Assembly: GCA_902729315.2 (NCBI GenBank)
Contig: LR746276.1
Coordinates: 3,020,169-3,084,168 of the forward strand
Length of the DNA: 64,000 nt
Direction of reading: 5' to 3'
Source: Spirodela intermedia
Lineage: Eukaryota > Streptophyta > Magnoliopsida > Alismatales > Araceae
Shown here piece by piece: positions 12,076 to 24,000 of this stretch. Below the pieces are notes generated by a model, which searched no databases, was not told where the DNA came from, and saw nothing but the letters and a program-made list of their open reading frames with translations. The position numbers and the translations under genes are program-made. The first letter of the stretch is position 1. Each line of letters begins with the position of its first letter.

Positions 12076-12085
12076 GCCACGTGCA
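12076..12085 (-). promoter_or_regulatory. G-box, distal (NCED)
   Basis: GCCACGTGCA with a CACGTG core at 12078-12083, about 315 bp upstream of the NCED TATA box. It is the third ACGT-core element in the promoter. Confidence 0.45.
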
Positions 12086-12089
12086 CACC

Positions 12090-15000
12090 GCTGGTTACCA
12101 AGAGCGGGACGATTTCATTGTCGATGGTCTTGGGACAATTTCCGCGTTGACCCATTTAGCCCATTTACTGTTCTGCGCCGGCATCGAGCGAAGTTACCCG
12201 GAGAAACCCTTCTGAAATGCAATTTACGACGAGACATGTGGCCGGTGGACATTTACTGGGATCGGTTTCCCGGCCTCTGCACCCGAAACGCTGGTCCATC
12301 CCGAGTGCCATTTACTCCTTATAAGTGGACCAGGAATCGTATCCCGTTCGTCGTTCCCTCTGTCCTCGGTCGACAGAGCGTTGACCCTGGCTCCCTCAGT
12401 TTTCTTGGCGGCCACGCACAACCCATCCCCCCCGCCCGGAAGAAGTGAACCCACAAAAAAAACGCCATACCCTTCCACATGCTGGGGTTCTAATTGGATG
12501 GATACGGAGACTAGTAATGACAATCATGGGCGGTAATCGACGATGCCGTTTCTCTACCCCACCATGTTCTGTTGACGACAACGATCCCCCTCGCATATGG
12601 AGTTAGTATCTCGGTGACGCTGGAGATGTGAAAGCTTGCTTAAGGGCAGCCCACCGGGTTCCAAATCTTGTACTCATCACCGTCTCATCCTCTAGATGCT
12701 TTTAGCTCCGAGTCCCACAAATATCGGGGGCAACGAGCCCTCCATATTGGACGGCAGGGCTTAGCATGTACTCCCGAGAGGCTAGCATGCCGTGCTTCGC
12801 CCCTTCCATCTCCTCTATAACCTCACATTTGGCTTCTCAACTGTGACCCCTCAAGCATTGACTGCAACCCAGATGAACTAATATCTCTGGAAAATGTAGT
12901 GCTGACTATAGGGTCACGCAAAGTTCGTGACACGAAGTCCGAGGTGAAAATCGTCTGACAGTAGCTCCTTGGTCAACGTCGAAGAAATAATGGTGGAGGA
13001 ACGCCCAAGTCAAGTTCAATCATTGCTTTCTTCGATGTAGTTACAAGTCCTTGAGTGTAGCAGGCGCCAGTTAAGTCGAAATAACGTCGACGAAGGGAAA
13101 GCCGGCAATGGAGGTGCCGGCGACCAAGGAAGTTTCCGCACGGGTTGCGCAATATTAATTGTCGCTGCGTTCAGTATTGTACTGCCAGTAGCATCGCGAC
13201 AGTGAGGAAGACCAAGGACCATTTGTTTCTGATTTCAACTTGATGTCAGAGCCATTCAATTCAACGCACGGGGTAAAATGTACAGATTAAGGCTTCTCTG
13301 AGCGCACAAAGAGGGAGGGGGAGAGAGAGAGATATGTCTCGTGATAAATCCAAGTTAAGTTTTCAATCTTCTTAATGCTTTGGCTAGATGGCATCTTTGG
13401 ACTTGGATGAGGAATGGCATAGCGAGGATAGTGGGAACTTGATTTTCGAGGAGTCTTCCACGTCAGCTTGAACATAGGGATTCTCTGACGCAGATCTTCT
13501 GCATTTTCTTACACTTGAAAACCTGTCCGTTCGGTAACCAACTGATAAGTGGACGGATCGGTAGTTACGTCACATCATCTCTCCCATAATTTGCCAAATA
13601 AAAATTCATGGACTTAAAGAAAACTAGGAGGGGAGAATCCTCATCGTGCAGAATACGTCTCGCAATCTTAAATTCATTCACAAACTATAGACACATTGCC
13701 AACCCTCCCTCTCTCTATATATTCGCATAGATATATTTGTTTGTCAACCAATACAGAGGGCCAGTCAGGTACATCCATAAGCACATTTCCGATAAGGATC
13801 ATGAAAGATATCGATCACACACCTACTTTGGCGATTTATTCGGCACTTTTTTCCTGATGTCTTCTAGAGAGAACATCCAATTGTCTTGATGCGTTCGTTG
13901 GATGCGCAGATCTACAATGGCAATCTTCTTCTTAGAGTCATCAACGAAAAACACTCTCTTTGGATTCTTGAGGATCCCAGCGCGGACAAATCGTTGTTGG
14001 ATGCGATCAAACTAGTGATTCGTTCTAGTAGAAGTCTGTATAGACAGTGCTTTACCTACTTCTCCCCTCTTTGAGGCAAGCGGTGGGCAGGTGCCCTCTT
14101 CGGAGACTAACTGTCGAATGGATTACCATATCAAACTCTCATCCAAGTTGCGTGGGCGGACCAGGGCAGGAACAAGCATCTGCCTCTCGATAAAATAAGA
14201 CTCCAACATGGGCCTCCTCTGTAGCTTTGATTCCAAATGAATGATGAGAGGGAGAGAGGACGTGGGAGAGGGTGGGGTTTGTGGAGGGGTTTTGGAGAGA
14301 GACTTCTCCATTATTCTACAATATTTCGGTTCTCTTAACTGGTGAATTGTTTTTCCTGTGCTTTCCTATGAGCTCCCTTTGTCCCTATCCACCGGTCGTT
14401 CTGCTCTTCATGTTACATCTCTTTCAGGCGTTCAAACAACAACCACCGGTAGGTTCCAGCTCCCAATCATTGGAGGGAGAGCTAATCTCCTGCATGCTTA
14501 TCTTCCTCGATGATGTATTTTGTTTCAGAATGGGAGCATAGAATAACGACGGGAGGGATAGTAGCACACGGCCGACTTGCCGCCATTTTGCGGGGCGGCC
14601 GTCAGGCGAATTTACAATCAGTCACGTTCGTCCGTTAAAATAAGAACAATTGGAGGCTCGTTACTCTTGATCGGCGATCGCCTTGGAATCGAATCTGGCG
14701 AACCCACGTGGCACTCCAGAATCCGTAAAGGTGCGGAAGGCGAAGAGGACGGTGCCCACGCTGGTGATTACACGTAAGGGAAAGAGATTCGCTGTTTTGA
14801 CCGGGAAGCTGTCGGAGACAGGAGGGGGCGGCAACATGCGTCTCGATACAACTGGATTACCTTGACTTTCCACGCGCCTTCTAAAGGTCCTTTAGAGTTC
14901 GTGCTGAGGAAAGAAAGAGCAGAAGCTGAAAAAGGGAGGAAAAAAAGGAAGTCTCTCCATCTCAAGCCAAATACGAAGCAAAAAGAAGGCTTCGAATGCA

Positions 15001-15767
15001 ACCTAACCCATGACGTGGCCAGGGTAGTGGAATATCAGAACGATCACACCGCCGTCACCGACCGATGACCAATTAGGAACGCTTAAAGCGCGTCCCGGCA
15101 CGGGGGAGTGACGTGGAGGCCGGCGATTAGCCTTGACAAAAAAAATCAGTCTCCCGGGGCTTGAGAAAGTCGTTGAATCTTCATTGGATGTTGCAGAAAA
15201 GCGGTAGGTCAGCTGGACAGTCAAATCCAGGCGCTGATCTCCCCCAGAAGGTGACGCAATCCTCTCGAAATGAATTTAGCAACATGGGACTGCAGTGTTT
15301 ATCTTATTTGCCACGAGGAACTGCCGTCTCTCTCTCGCGCTGGTTAGTGGCTTGACCCACCAAATGTTTATGCATGCGTAGCCGTCACACCGTGTGTTGC
15401 GACAAGATGAGAAGAGGCTAAAGAAATAGCGGGGATTCAAGAATTACTCGGAGTGAAAGCCTCCTGGCCCACAACGATCTCGGCCCTCACATTGTGGGTT
15501 TGCGAACCGCATGGGAAACTGCTCGCAGTGGGGCTGCCAAATCTAGAGACTCGGCATGGGAAACGGCTCACGATGCCCAACGAGGGGAGTGATCAAACTT
15601 CCCATCGCCAAATGCTTTTGATTCTGGCTGCGGGGAATTATGCGGGAGACGTAGATGATGCCATCGGAACGCGGCCGCATTTGAGTGTTTTCTAGGGGTT
15701 TCCCTGGGCGGCGTCAGCATTGACTTAAAGAAATCAGGCACCGAACCCCTTCTCAAAAGAGAAACTC

Positions 15768-15798
<31 letters not shown>

Positions 15799-17500
15799 CG
15801 GGAATGCACTAACCGATCGCTACGATTGCATTTCTCCATTATAGTCTAAAATCCAGAGTAGGTTTTGAATGGAATAAGCGGAGGGCGCGTCTATGTTGAC
15901 GCATACCATAGATTGGACGTCTGTCCTCGTGGACAGGAGGATCTGCGGACCCAGCAGATGAGAGAGAGCCCTCACAATCGTTCACGTGGTTGGCACATGG
16001 GCTTGCGGTGGCGTCCACTTTCTTTATTGTCAGTTCGCCGTCGCAGAGCTTGGTCAACTCCGTGTAGTCACGAGGGCCCCGATCCCCATTCTTCTACCTC
16101 TGAGGGGCGCAGTTGAATGGGCCATTGGTGTCACCGTCAGCGTATACGGAGCAGACCGCCCGTACTCCAGAGGAGATTCTTCCCTCGGCTTCTCCTAGTC
16201 TTCCAAACCAGAAAAAACTGCCAACCGCCTGCGCGCTGCCCCCACAGCCGGATTCAAGCCGCTCCACCCACCCGCAGCGGCAGCTGCCGAAGAGAGAGGA
16301 GGATTTCATTTTTCTCAGGCGCCGTCCTTCTCGTCCTCCATTGTCACATCGACCCACCACCGCTTCGGGGTCCCCCTGACTGAGAGACAAATGCCGTTCT
16401 AACAAGTTTCTAGGCCCTCCTCGAAGAGGCGACTTGTTATATATTGGTTACGTACAGCTTGAGAGTAGTATTTGAATAACATGAGTGTGTTGCATTCGTT
16501 CACGTTCACATTTAATCAATTAATGAATTTGCAGCTGCACTGTACATATTTTCAACGCAACCTTCGAAGATGTGGATAGAAATGTTCCAACGTGTGAACA
16601 CATGGAAAAGAGGAAGGAGAGAGTATCGTAAGAAAATAAATCATAACTTATTCTAATTTTCTACTTTTATGAATACATCATGCATCCGTAATCCAATTCT
16701 AGCTTTAGACATCTTACAAATATTGGCACAAACTTTAACTTGCTGCCCATACGGAACTCAGGCTTCGACTGAGTAAACTGTGGAGTTTCACAGGCGCACT
16801 ACCCCAACTTTGTGAAGTTGACATCGTATAACATGTTTCTTCTTAATTTTCTCTTTTGAATCCTGAAAATAACTCACCTAATTATTGAAGCAAACATAAG
16901 ATCTTATTTAGCCATGGGATTTTGACATCAGTCGTCTGTTCCATTGATTGAGTCAAGGGATGTCTGTTACTTCGATTAAGTAGTCGATTTTTTTAGGGCA
17001 AATGGCATTAGTCAACATCAGTCGATTTTTGAATCAGACGTCTATTACATTGATTAAGTCAAAGGATGAAAGCTATCTGGGACCGGGTATTGAGCTCCAA
17101 GCAATCATGCAACGCGGCCGTCAATCCATAAACGTCATTTACCTTATCCTAACTGCTTTTTTTCTTGCCCGCCCATGGGTAAGTTTTCAAGCTGCTATAC
17201 CATTAGCTAATGGGCTGTCTGGTTTATCATGAATGTAGTGAGGATGAGAGACATGCTGGACTCCACGGTCGAAGTCTCCACCCATAAGTTTCTCTTGTCG
17301 GAAGATTAGAGAGGTTATCATTCACATTGAAGCAAGATTTTGTTCTCAGTTTTTGTGCCAGACGAGGGTATGTTACATGATACACTACTTCAAGAAGAGG
17401 TGACACACCATGCCTTGTTCCCCCCAGATGCACGTGGCAGCCCCAATAATGTGTTAGGTAAGATGGTATGGATGGCCGCACGATGTTAGAAACTCATTAT
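12090..17500. other. Gene-free intergenic DNA, moderate GC
   Basis: About 5.4 kb upstream of NCED without a supportable gene. Open stretches are short (under 105 codons), occur on both strands and lack domains. A small (GA)n tract is at 15772-15798, and TATATA/ATAG repeats occur near 13715-13735. I find no reverse transcriptase, transposase, tRNA or rRNA signature. Confidence 0.5.
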
Positions 17501-20180
17501 CTGTCCCCTACTCCATATCCTGAACTAATTAGTGTAGAAATTATGTCATGAGTAAGTTTAGAGAAGCACAACCTGTTAGATTTAATCTCAATGTGAACAA
17601 ATATGAATGAATTATATGTTATGAGGTTATTATTAAATTAATCTTAAGTAAAGTGCTTCATTAAAGTTTAAGTATTTGAGATTATGCCATCACATGGTAT
17701 GGGCAAAAATGTAATTGTGTAGATACCATGTTCTATTCTAATTTTATGATAAGAAAAATTAAAAAAAAATACTAAAGGGCAAATCACCTCTTGTCTATTT
17801 AAATGAAGGTCATAGTCCTTGGGTCACACATCGAGAGTCATTATTAGAACTTGTCATCATTCTTTGAGGAAGTACGTATGATGACTCCTTTGTGTTGATC
17901 CAAAAAGTCAGACCCCAATTCTTAAGTCATCATGGACTTAGGTATGATTTTTTTAATATTTCTCACTTTATTGTTCTCATTTTTCATGACTCAACACTAG
18001 ATCTTTAATCTCTATCAAATATGTCAAATATCAAAACATTAGGTTTATACATTTAAGGTAGAAGGAGGCGGCTCCATACCTCACAAAAGAGAGATTCAAC
18101 CAAACATTTAAGTTGTACTTAGTATAGTTGGATAACACCAAGAAATATAAGATTATTAATAATTATGTGTGGTGTAAAGTAGTACTTCTATCAAGCAAGA
18201 TACCATGAGGGAAGAGAATGAAAGTAATCATTTCAAATGTACCCATATCTATAAAAAAACGTTTGCATTGTTAAAACTTTTGTTGTAAAAATATTAGTAG
18301 GGTGAGGTCACAACCATCAACATTGAAACAGAATATGACCCATTGGACTTGAATTTCATTGAATTTCAATCCCAGTTTGCTCATTGGTCTCATAATTTCT
18401 GGTTCATTTTGCTTGAGAGAGAATTCTACTAGTCTCATGTTTTGTTTAAAGCTAATCTTAGCCTTGTACTCAAAAATTCATTACACATGATCTATAGTGT
18501 CTTGTTTTAGGACCATTAATCCTTTGGGTTGTAATAATTTTATGTTTTCATTTTTTTATTATGATTTTATTTCTGGTATAATTTAAATGAACACATAGTA
18601 TCACTTTGTGATTGCATTTTGATAATTTTTAGAGGTTGAATATTCAGTGACCGTTATTGGAAAACAAATGATAATTTTTAGAATTCAGTAAAATATTTTT
18701 AGTTAACCAATATTGAATAATCAATCCATTTTAGATAACCCATCCTAAATAACTTTTTTAGGGGTTGAATATTCAGTAAAAAAAATTAATGGGCTGAATA
18801 TTCAGTAAAAAAAATTAATGGGCTGAATATTCTATGAAAAAAAATATTTTTATGTGCTAAAAATTGTGTTTGATAATTCACAAAAACTATATAGCTGTAG
18901 AAAAGTTGATTTAAACTAAAATGAACAATGGTATGAAATTTAGAGAAACACTATTTTGGGTCACATTCCATAACTATAGGTGATAGAGTAACAATCTTAT
19001 AATTTTTATTCAATAACCAATATTAGAAAATGTTGAATGTAGTGATAAGTAAAATTCCATTTGGCATGGTGGAGTAAATAAACTTCAGTTTGATAGGAAA
19101 AATAATAAACCCCATTAGATTTGTATGTGTTCCATTGATTAAGACCTGAAATACGAAGTCTTCTATCATGTATTCCACAAAAGCTTCCGTTTTTGGATGT
19201 TGTCAAGCATAGGTAACAAGCATTGATTTTTAGTGGAGTCTATTGGGAGAATAACATTTTTTAAAATTTCAAGGAGAATCAATTTATGATTAAATTCAGT
19301 AATGGATTGCTTCCTTAGAGTGACTGCCACGTTTTATTAGCAATGCTTACATAGACTAGTTATATTGAGGGTGGTATGCAAACAAGATGTCTCCAGCCAA
19401 TTTCTCAGATGTTCTTGTGAACTTCAATCTTAGAATAAAAACATTTGTTGCTAGTAAGCTTTGAAATAATATTTTTCTAAGGAAAATAAATATTGAAACT
19501 TTAATGGATTAAAGAAAAAGTGTGTCAAATAGTGTTTTAAGGATGGTTTTGGCAATGGGGTTTGATGTTGGAGTTTTGATTTTGTTAATTTCTTAAAAGT
19601 ATGAATGCAGAAGGAATTGCATGTCTTCTCCACAAGGAGCCTTTTCCTTTTTTAATGTAGTTATTTAAAACATATTTCAGTCCAACATGGTTCAAGAATT
19701 GTTTCCTTAGGAGGTTTTGCTTCAAATTCTCGGAATTATACTAATGCAAATATTAACTTAGATAATTGGCTAATGGAAATTTGGGGCTTTGTTGAACTTC
19801 ACATTAATTTATTTTTTGTTGAAAATTAAGATTTTTATTATAATGATAAATGATACCACCGTGAGATATTTTTGAGTGTTCTCGTTGACTTGAATGTTTT
19901 CAAAATTTGGATGAAGAGGATGAAGTATGATACTTTGACTTATCATTGCCCTCTTCTTGTAATGATGCTGACCAACTTTGAGTGATGTTGTGGCCTGAAT
20001 CTGATCAAGGAGAAGCTTTAAATGCTTGAAATTAACTACTCGAGTCATCATATACATGTAGTTTGACCAACAGATGAGACCTTTGAATTTTTCTCATAAT
20101 GTTCTGCAAGAAAACTCAATAAAGAGCTTAAGATCATGGAGAAGGTGGAGATGATCATTATCAGCTAGTTAGCCATTGGT
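17501..20180. other. AT-rich gene-free DNA with old repeat content
   Basis: Composition drops sharply after about 17500. Around 17573 a TGTTAGATTTAATCTC start followed by a CTATTTAAATGAAGG TATA-like element near 17800 looks like a worn LTR, but I could not find its other end or partner. No coding motif is supported. Confidence 0.4.
18763..18849 (+). repeat. 29-bp tandem repeat, 3 copies
   Basis: Units at 18763-18790, 18791-18819 and 18820-18849 share the core GGGCTGAATATTCAGTAAAA followed by an A-run and TTAAT. The first unit has GGTTG for GGCTG, and the third has diverged at its right half. A related GGTTGAATATTCAGTGA occurs at about 18633. Confidence 0.8.
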
Positions 20181-20189
20181 AGGACTCAG

Positions 20190-20770
20190 TATTTACACAA
20201 AAATGAGGTCTTAAAGTCTTCTTAGATTTTTGTGATTCTCTGACATCATTTTTCTTAAAATAAGCATAGATTTGAACAGCTAAAAATCCAGTATGATAAA
20301 TCTATTATGAGTTTGGATATCCTCCAGAGAAAATCAATACACAATAGAATTAGAGTACAACCTTCATATCCAGAGTTCATTGATGTTGTCAAGTCTGTTA
20401 AGGATCTAATTTTATTAAAAATGAACCCTTGATAGGTGTCAAGGTAGTAAGGTGATTTAAAAATTAAATATTACTCTAATGCCTCAAATAAGATAAAGCC
20501 GGTAAACATTTTGTATTATGAACTCAATATTTATGACGATTATTTTGGTGAATTATAATATTTAAAATATTTGGCAAGGCATATTCAAAAAATCGTGTGA
20601 TAGATTGAGTAATTTAAATTCAGTCATTAAATCAATGAAAAAATATTTGAAATCAAGGAATCAATATTATGGGCACATAACAGACTTAGTGAGCTTTCAT
20701 GTCCATATCTTTTTACTTCACAAAATCTTGTTGATTTGGGTGTCTTAATCACCCATTTTATTAAAGTGGT
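20190..20770 (+). repeat. Dispersed AT-rich repeat, copy B
   Basis: Diverged direct counterpart of 1400-1960, with the same ordered anchors. Its clearest stretch is CTTTCATGTCCATATCTTTT followed by CACAAAATCTTGTTGATTTG and a CTTAATCAC. The left edge adjoins anonymous AT-rich DNA. The right edge lies about 140 bp before the decayed gypsy gag. Confidence 0.55.
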
Positions 20771-20909
20771 TGTGTTTGTATATATTGATCATTTATGGTA
20801 CATTATACACTACTGATTTCACATGATGGAATCAGTTAAATAAGGGAATTAAACTAGTTGTGATGAAGCGTTTATGGCTTTAATGAGATAATTTATCCTA
20901 ATTCTAAAA

Positions 20910-21490
20910 GAGTTCACGCATGTTTGACCACTGGAACTAGGGAAAAGCCTTGCCTTCTAGACTAAGGCCGACAGTAGAGATCTTTTCTGTTGCAGAGAGC
21001 TTGTATGTAGAAAAATATAACCATGCCCAGAACATCCAGCCTTCCATGTGAAAGCCATTGGATATCGGGAATTCTAGTCTCCTATCATGCCATTCATTGC
21101 TCCCAACTGCCCAAGATGGAGGGGTTTCTGGGAAGGCTATTTAAGCCGCTATCCGGGATCCCGGTCCCCTATTTCCGTCTGGCCAGGAGTGGGTCATCCG
21201 CGGCTGGATTCACCTAAAGCCCAAACATTCAAAAAGCCCATATGAAGTTTTTCTCTGCCAGCCCGAGTAGTGAGGAGGGTCATTTGCAGTTGGAGTTCTT
21301 CGAGGGATTCGGTGATAGTATCCAGCTATTTCCTGATTGCTACATTCTCGCCCTGAAATTCCTCATTGTCTACGTTATGTGTGATGGTGTTCTACTCGAC
21401 TTCCCACCGTGATTCTTCTAACTGCTGTTCTATGAATTTCCATTTAGAACCACTCGGTTTGGAAGGTATTTTCTAGCTCTGATACCAAAT
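20910..21490 (-). mobile_element. Ty3/gypsy 5' end: PBS and decayed gag
   Basis: Reading the minus strand, TGGTATCAGAGC (21476-21487) is the classic primer-binding site complementary to initiator methionine tRNA. About 440 bases downstream a frame gives GWMFWAWLYF and then a segment around EGKAFP with a stop and FQW. These correspond to the GWIFRAERYF and EGEALAWFQW blocks of gypsy gag. Spacing from PBS to the GW block is normal for the family. Stops and frame changes make it non-coding. No pol was found below 20910, so the element is truncated. Its 5' LTR should lie above 21490, but its outer end is not obvious. Confidence 0.7.
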
Positions 21491-24000
21491 GATGGAGGAG
21501 AAAGACGAGGCCGACTTAGGCAGAGGATGAAATTGTAAGAGATGATTTGCTTCGATAACTCGGGCAGACATGGAAGACACGAGAGAGAGTCCATTTCATC
21601 ACGCACACACATCTCCTAACTGGCCCTTGATGGTCGGCCCATCATCACGCACACTCATCTTCCAACCGCTTCTACGTTCCGTTGCCCCTTTCTAGCCTTG
21701 ACGAGCCACCCTCTACATCATCCTTCTCCAATCCTAACGGGCCGTTGTCAACTGTCTAGACCGTTGTCTCCTGCCAACCATCAAGGTCTTTTCTACTCGC
21801 CGGTTGGGATCTTCTCTGAGATTTGGTGAGATGAGGGTGAAATGAGTGTCTCAACCGGCCCCCACCATGCCCTCAGCTGCATGCCCATCCGGCGGAATTC
21901 CACTCTCATCTACTCGCCGATGGAGCTCTGCGAGGTCAGCGTGATGAGGGGGGGAAGGGGGGAAATGGCAAGCGAGTGAAGTAGGAAATGCAGCCGGATG
22001 CAAAGCGAGTGAAGCGGGTTTTTCTGCAACAGTTGGATGGGGGAGGCGAATCCGATGGAGAAACGAAAGAAACTAGATACATCAATCAGCATCTCATCCC
22101 CGCGAAACGAAAGAAGCGTAAGTAAATCAACGAAACTAGTAATCTTGCGAGAAACCCGCGAAAGAGATTGCCCTTTTACGCGCCCATCAGATACAAATGG
22201 AGACTGAAAAGAGATGGATCAGAATTCAGTCCAATCTAAAACCGGGCCAAGCCGAGCATTACTTAATATCCTTAATCAACGACTGACAAGTGACGCCAAT
22301 TAGCACGGGAAGACGTCTGTCTGAACACCGACTGGGAGATGAGAGCGCTGGGCGAGGAAAAAGTGTGGGGGCGGTGGTCTTCAGTCTCCGAGCTCAAGAT
22401 GGGAATGGAGACTGCGATGGAGGGGTAGACGACAGTGGCGGGGTGGACCATTATCCGGCGGCCATTACTGTGCCTGAAAAGAAATGCGACTCGACCGCCG
22501 TTGCCACCGCTAAGGCCAGGAATCCTTTTGTATTTTCCACCACCCTGCTCCGGTAGGGGTTCCTCGTCGTCCCACACTCTTGGCGCTAAGGCCATCATGG
22601 TTTTTGTGTCGGCCCCGACGACCAGCTGTGTCAATTAATCACCATCTGTTTTAAATCGGCTTCAAGGTAATGGTTTCATTTTCGATAAATGAATGATGAG
22701 AGTGGGAGGTAAACAAGATTGGGCTCAATTGTGTGACCAAATGGGGAGGAGGGGAAAAGCTCGCTCTATTTCCTGTTTTGCTTGTTTTGCTGTCTCCCCC
22801 TTTCCCCCACTCTGCCACGCTACAGTTCCACTGGCGAGGACGTGATGAGCTCGCTGATGAAGGCGTGGTCGGGGCCTCACTTCGCCCGCTGCCGCTGCGA
22901 CAGCAACGGTTACCTCCTTCCATTCCGTGGAAGGCTTGCCGGCGAGAGAGCAGCTCGCCAGGGCACGGGAGGATCTGAATGCCCTGCCACCGGGTAGACA
23001 TGTTGGGGTTCGAGGATAGAGACGCGAGGTAAGGTGCCGTCGTGTGTTCGAGGTGGATGAAACGCGGGCAGACAGGGGCATGGGATCACGGAGAAGGCCC
23101 CGGCTACTCTCTCGTCGGGAGAGGGCAAGGGATCCACCAAAGAAGAGCCCGAAGCGGGATAGAGTATCCCGGGTTGGGAAGAAGAGTCGATGTGGGTGTG
23201 CAGGGGACGGCACCAGCATCTGGAAAGGAATGCTCTCGCCCTCTCCAGCGCTCACGGGCTGTGGAGCATATTAGTCGCCAATGTGGCGCAGGTGACCCCG
23301 CCGCCCCAAAGGTACTCAGCCATGGGGATTGAACATCTACATTGTTTGGTTTCCCCATCCATTGTTTTCTATCTAGTTCTGCAGATTGTTTTTCAGCTTC
23401 TGCTTCGCGATGGATTGGGACTTGACAACTGCTTTGCAATGAAGGCGGGTTCCGTACGCAAAGCCGGAGAGACTTATACACATTTGGATTCCCTGTAGAG
23501 GCCGTGGGAGGAGGCCTTGAATCCGGCGGTCATCTTCAGCTTGGAGGTTGTGGAGGTGGTCATCATTCTTATGGCCATCTCGTTCGACGTCTTCGTCGAT
23601 GTCTCCCACAGAGGTAGATTCCTCCCTGTCTACCCTCTCCTTTCTTGACGTCACCCTCCTCTGTGAGTGTTGTCCTCTTCATTATTTGTGTAGCGCAACT
23701 ACTTTTATAATTTTCTTGAATCTTCATCATCATCCTTTGCAAGCCCTTGTTCAATGGATAAACAGCTCGAGACGGAAATGTCTTCCTTTCTATTTTATGA
23801 CTCAAAAGGATGTAATTCTTGTCAAAAAGTGAGGAACTTAGATCCTTGACAATCGGCTGACTTTTCTTTGCCCACCGAGTTAGGTTTATCTGTTGATTGT
23901 GGTAATAAGACAGCAAGCTAAAACTTTGCGTTTGAATTCTTCCAGTTTGAAGGGTTTTTGGTTTTTCTTAGTCCACCTCTCCTTTCACGGGATAAATGTT
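21491..24000. other. GC-richer gene-free DNA, probably containing a gypsy LTR
   Basis: The 5' LTR belonging to the primer-binding site at 21476 should begin here and extend rightward. The sequence shows no clear TG..CA boundary or matching second LTR. Open stretches at 22272-22634, 22725-23255, 23104-23481 and 23569-23916 overlap on both strands and carry no recognisable domain. I do not call a gene. Confidence 0.4.
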
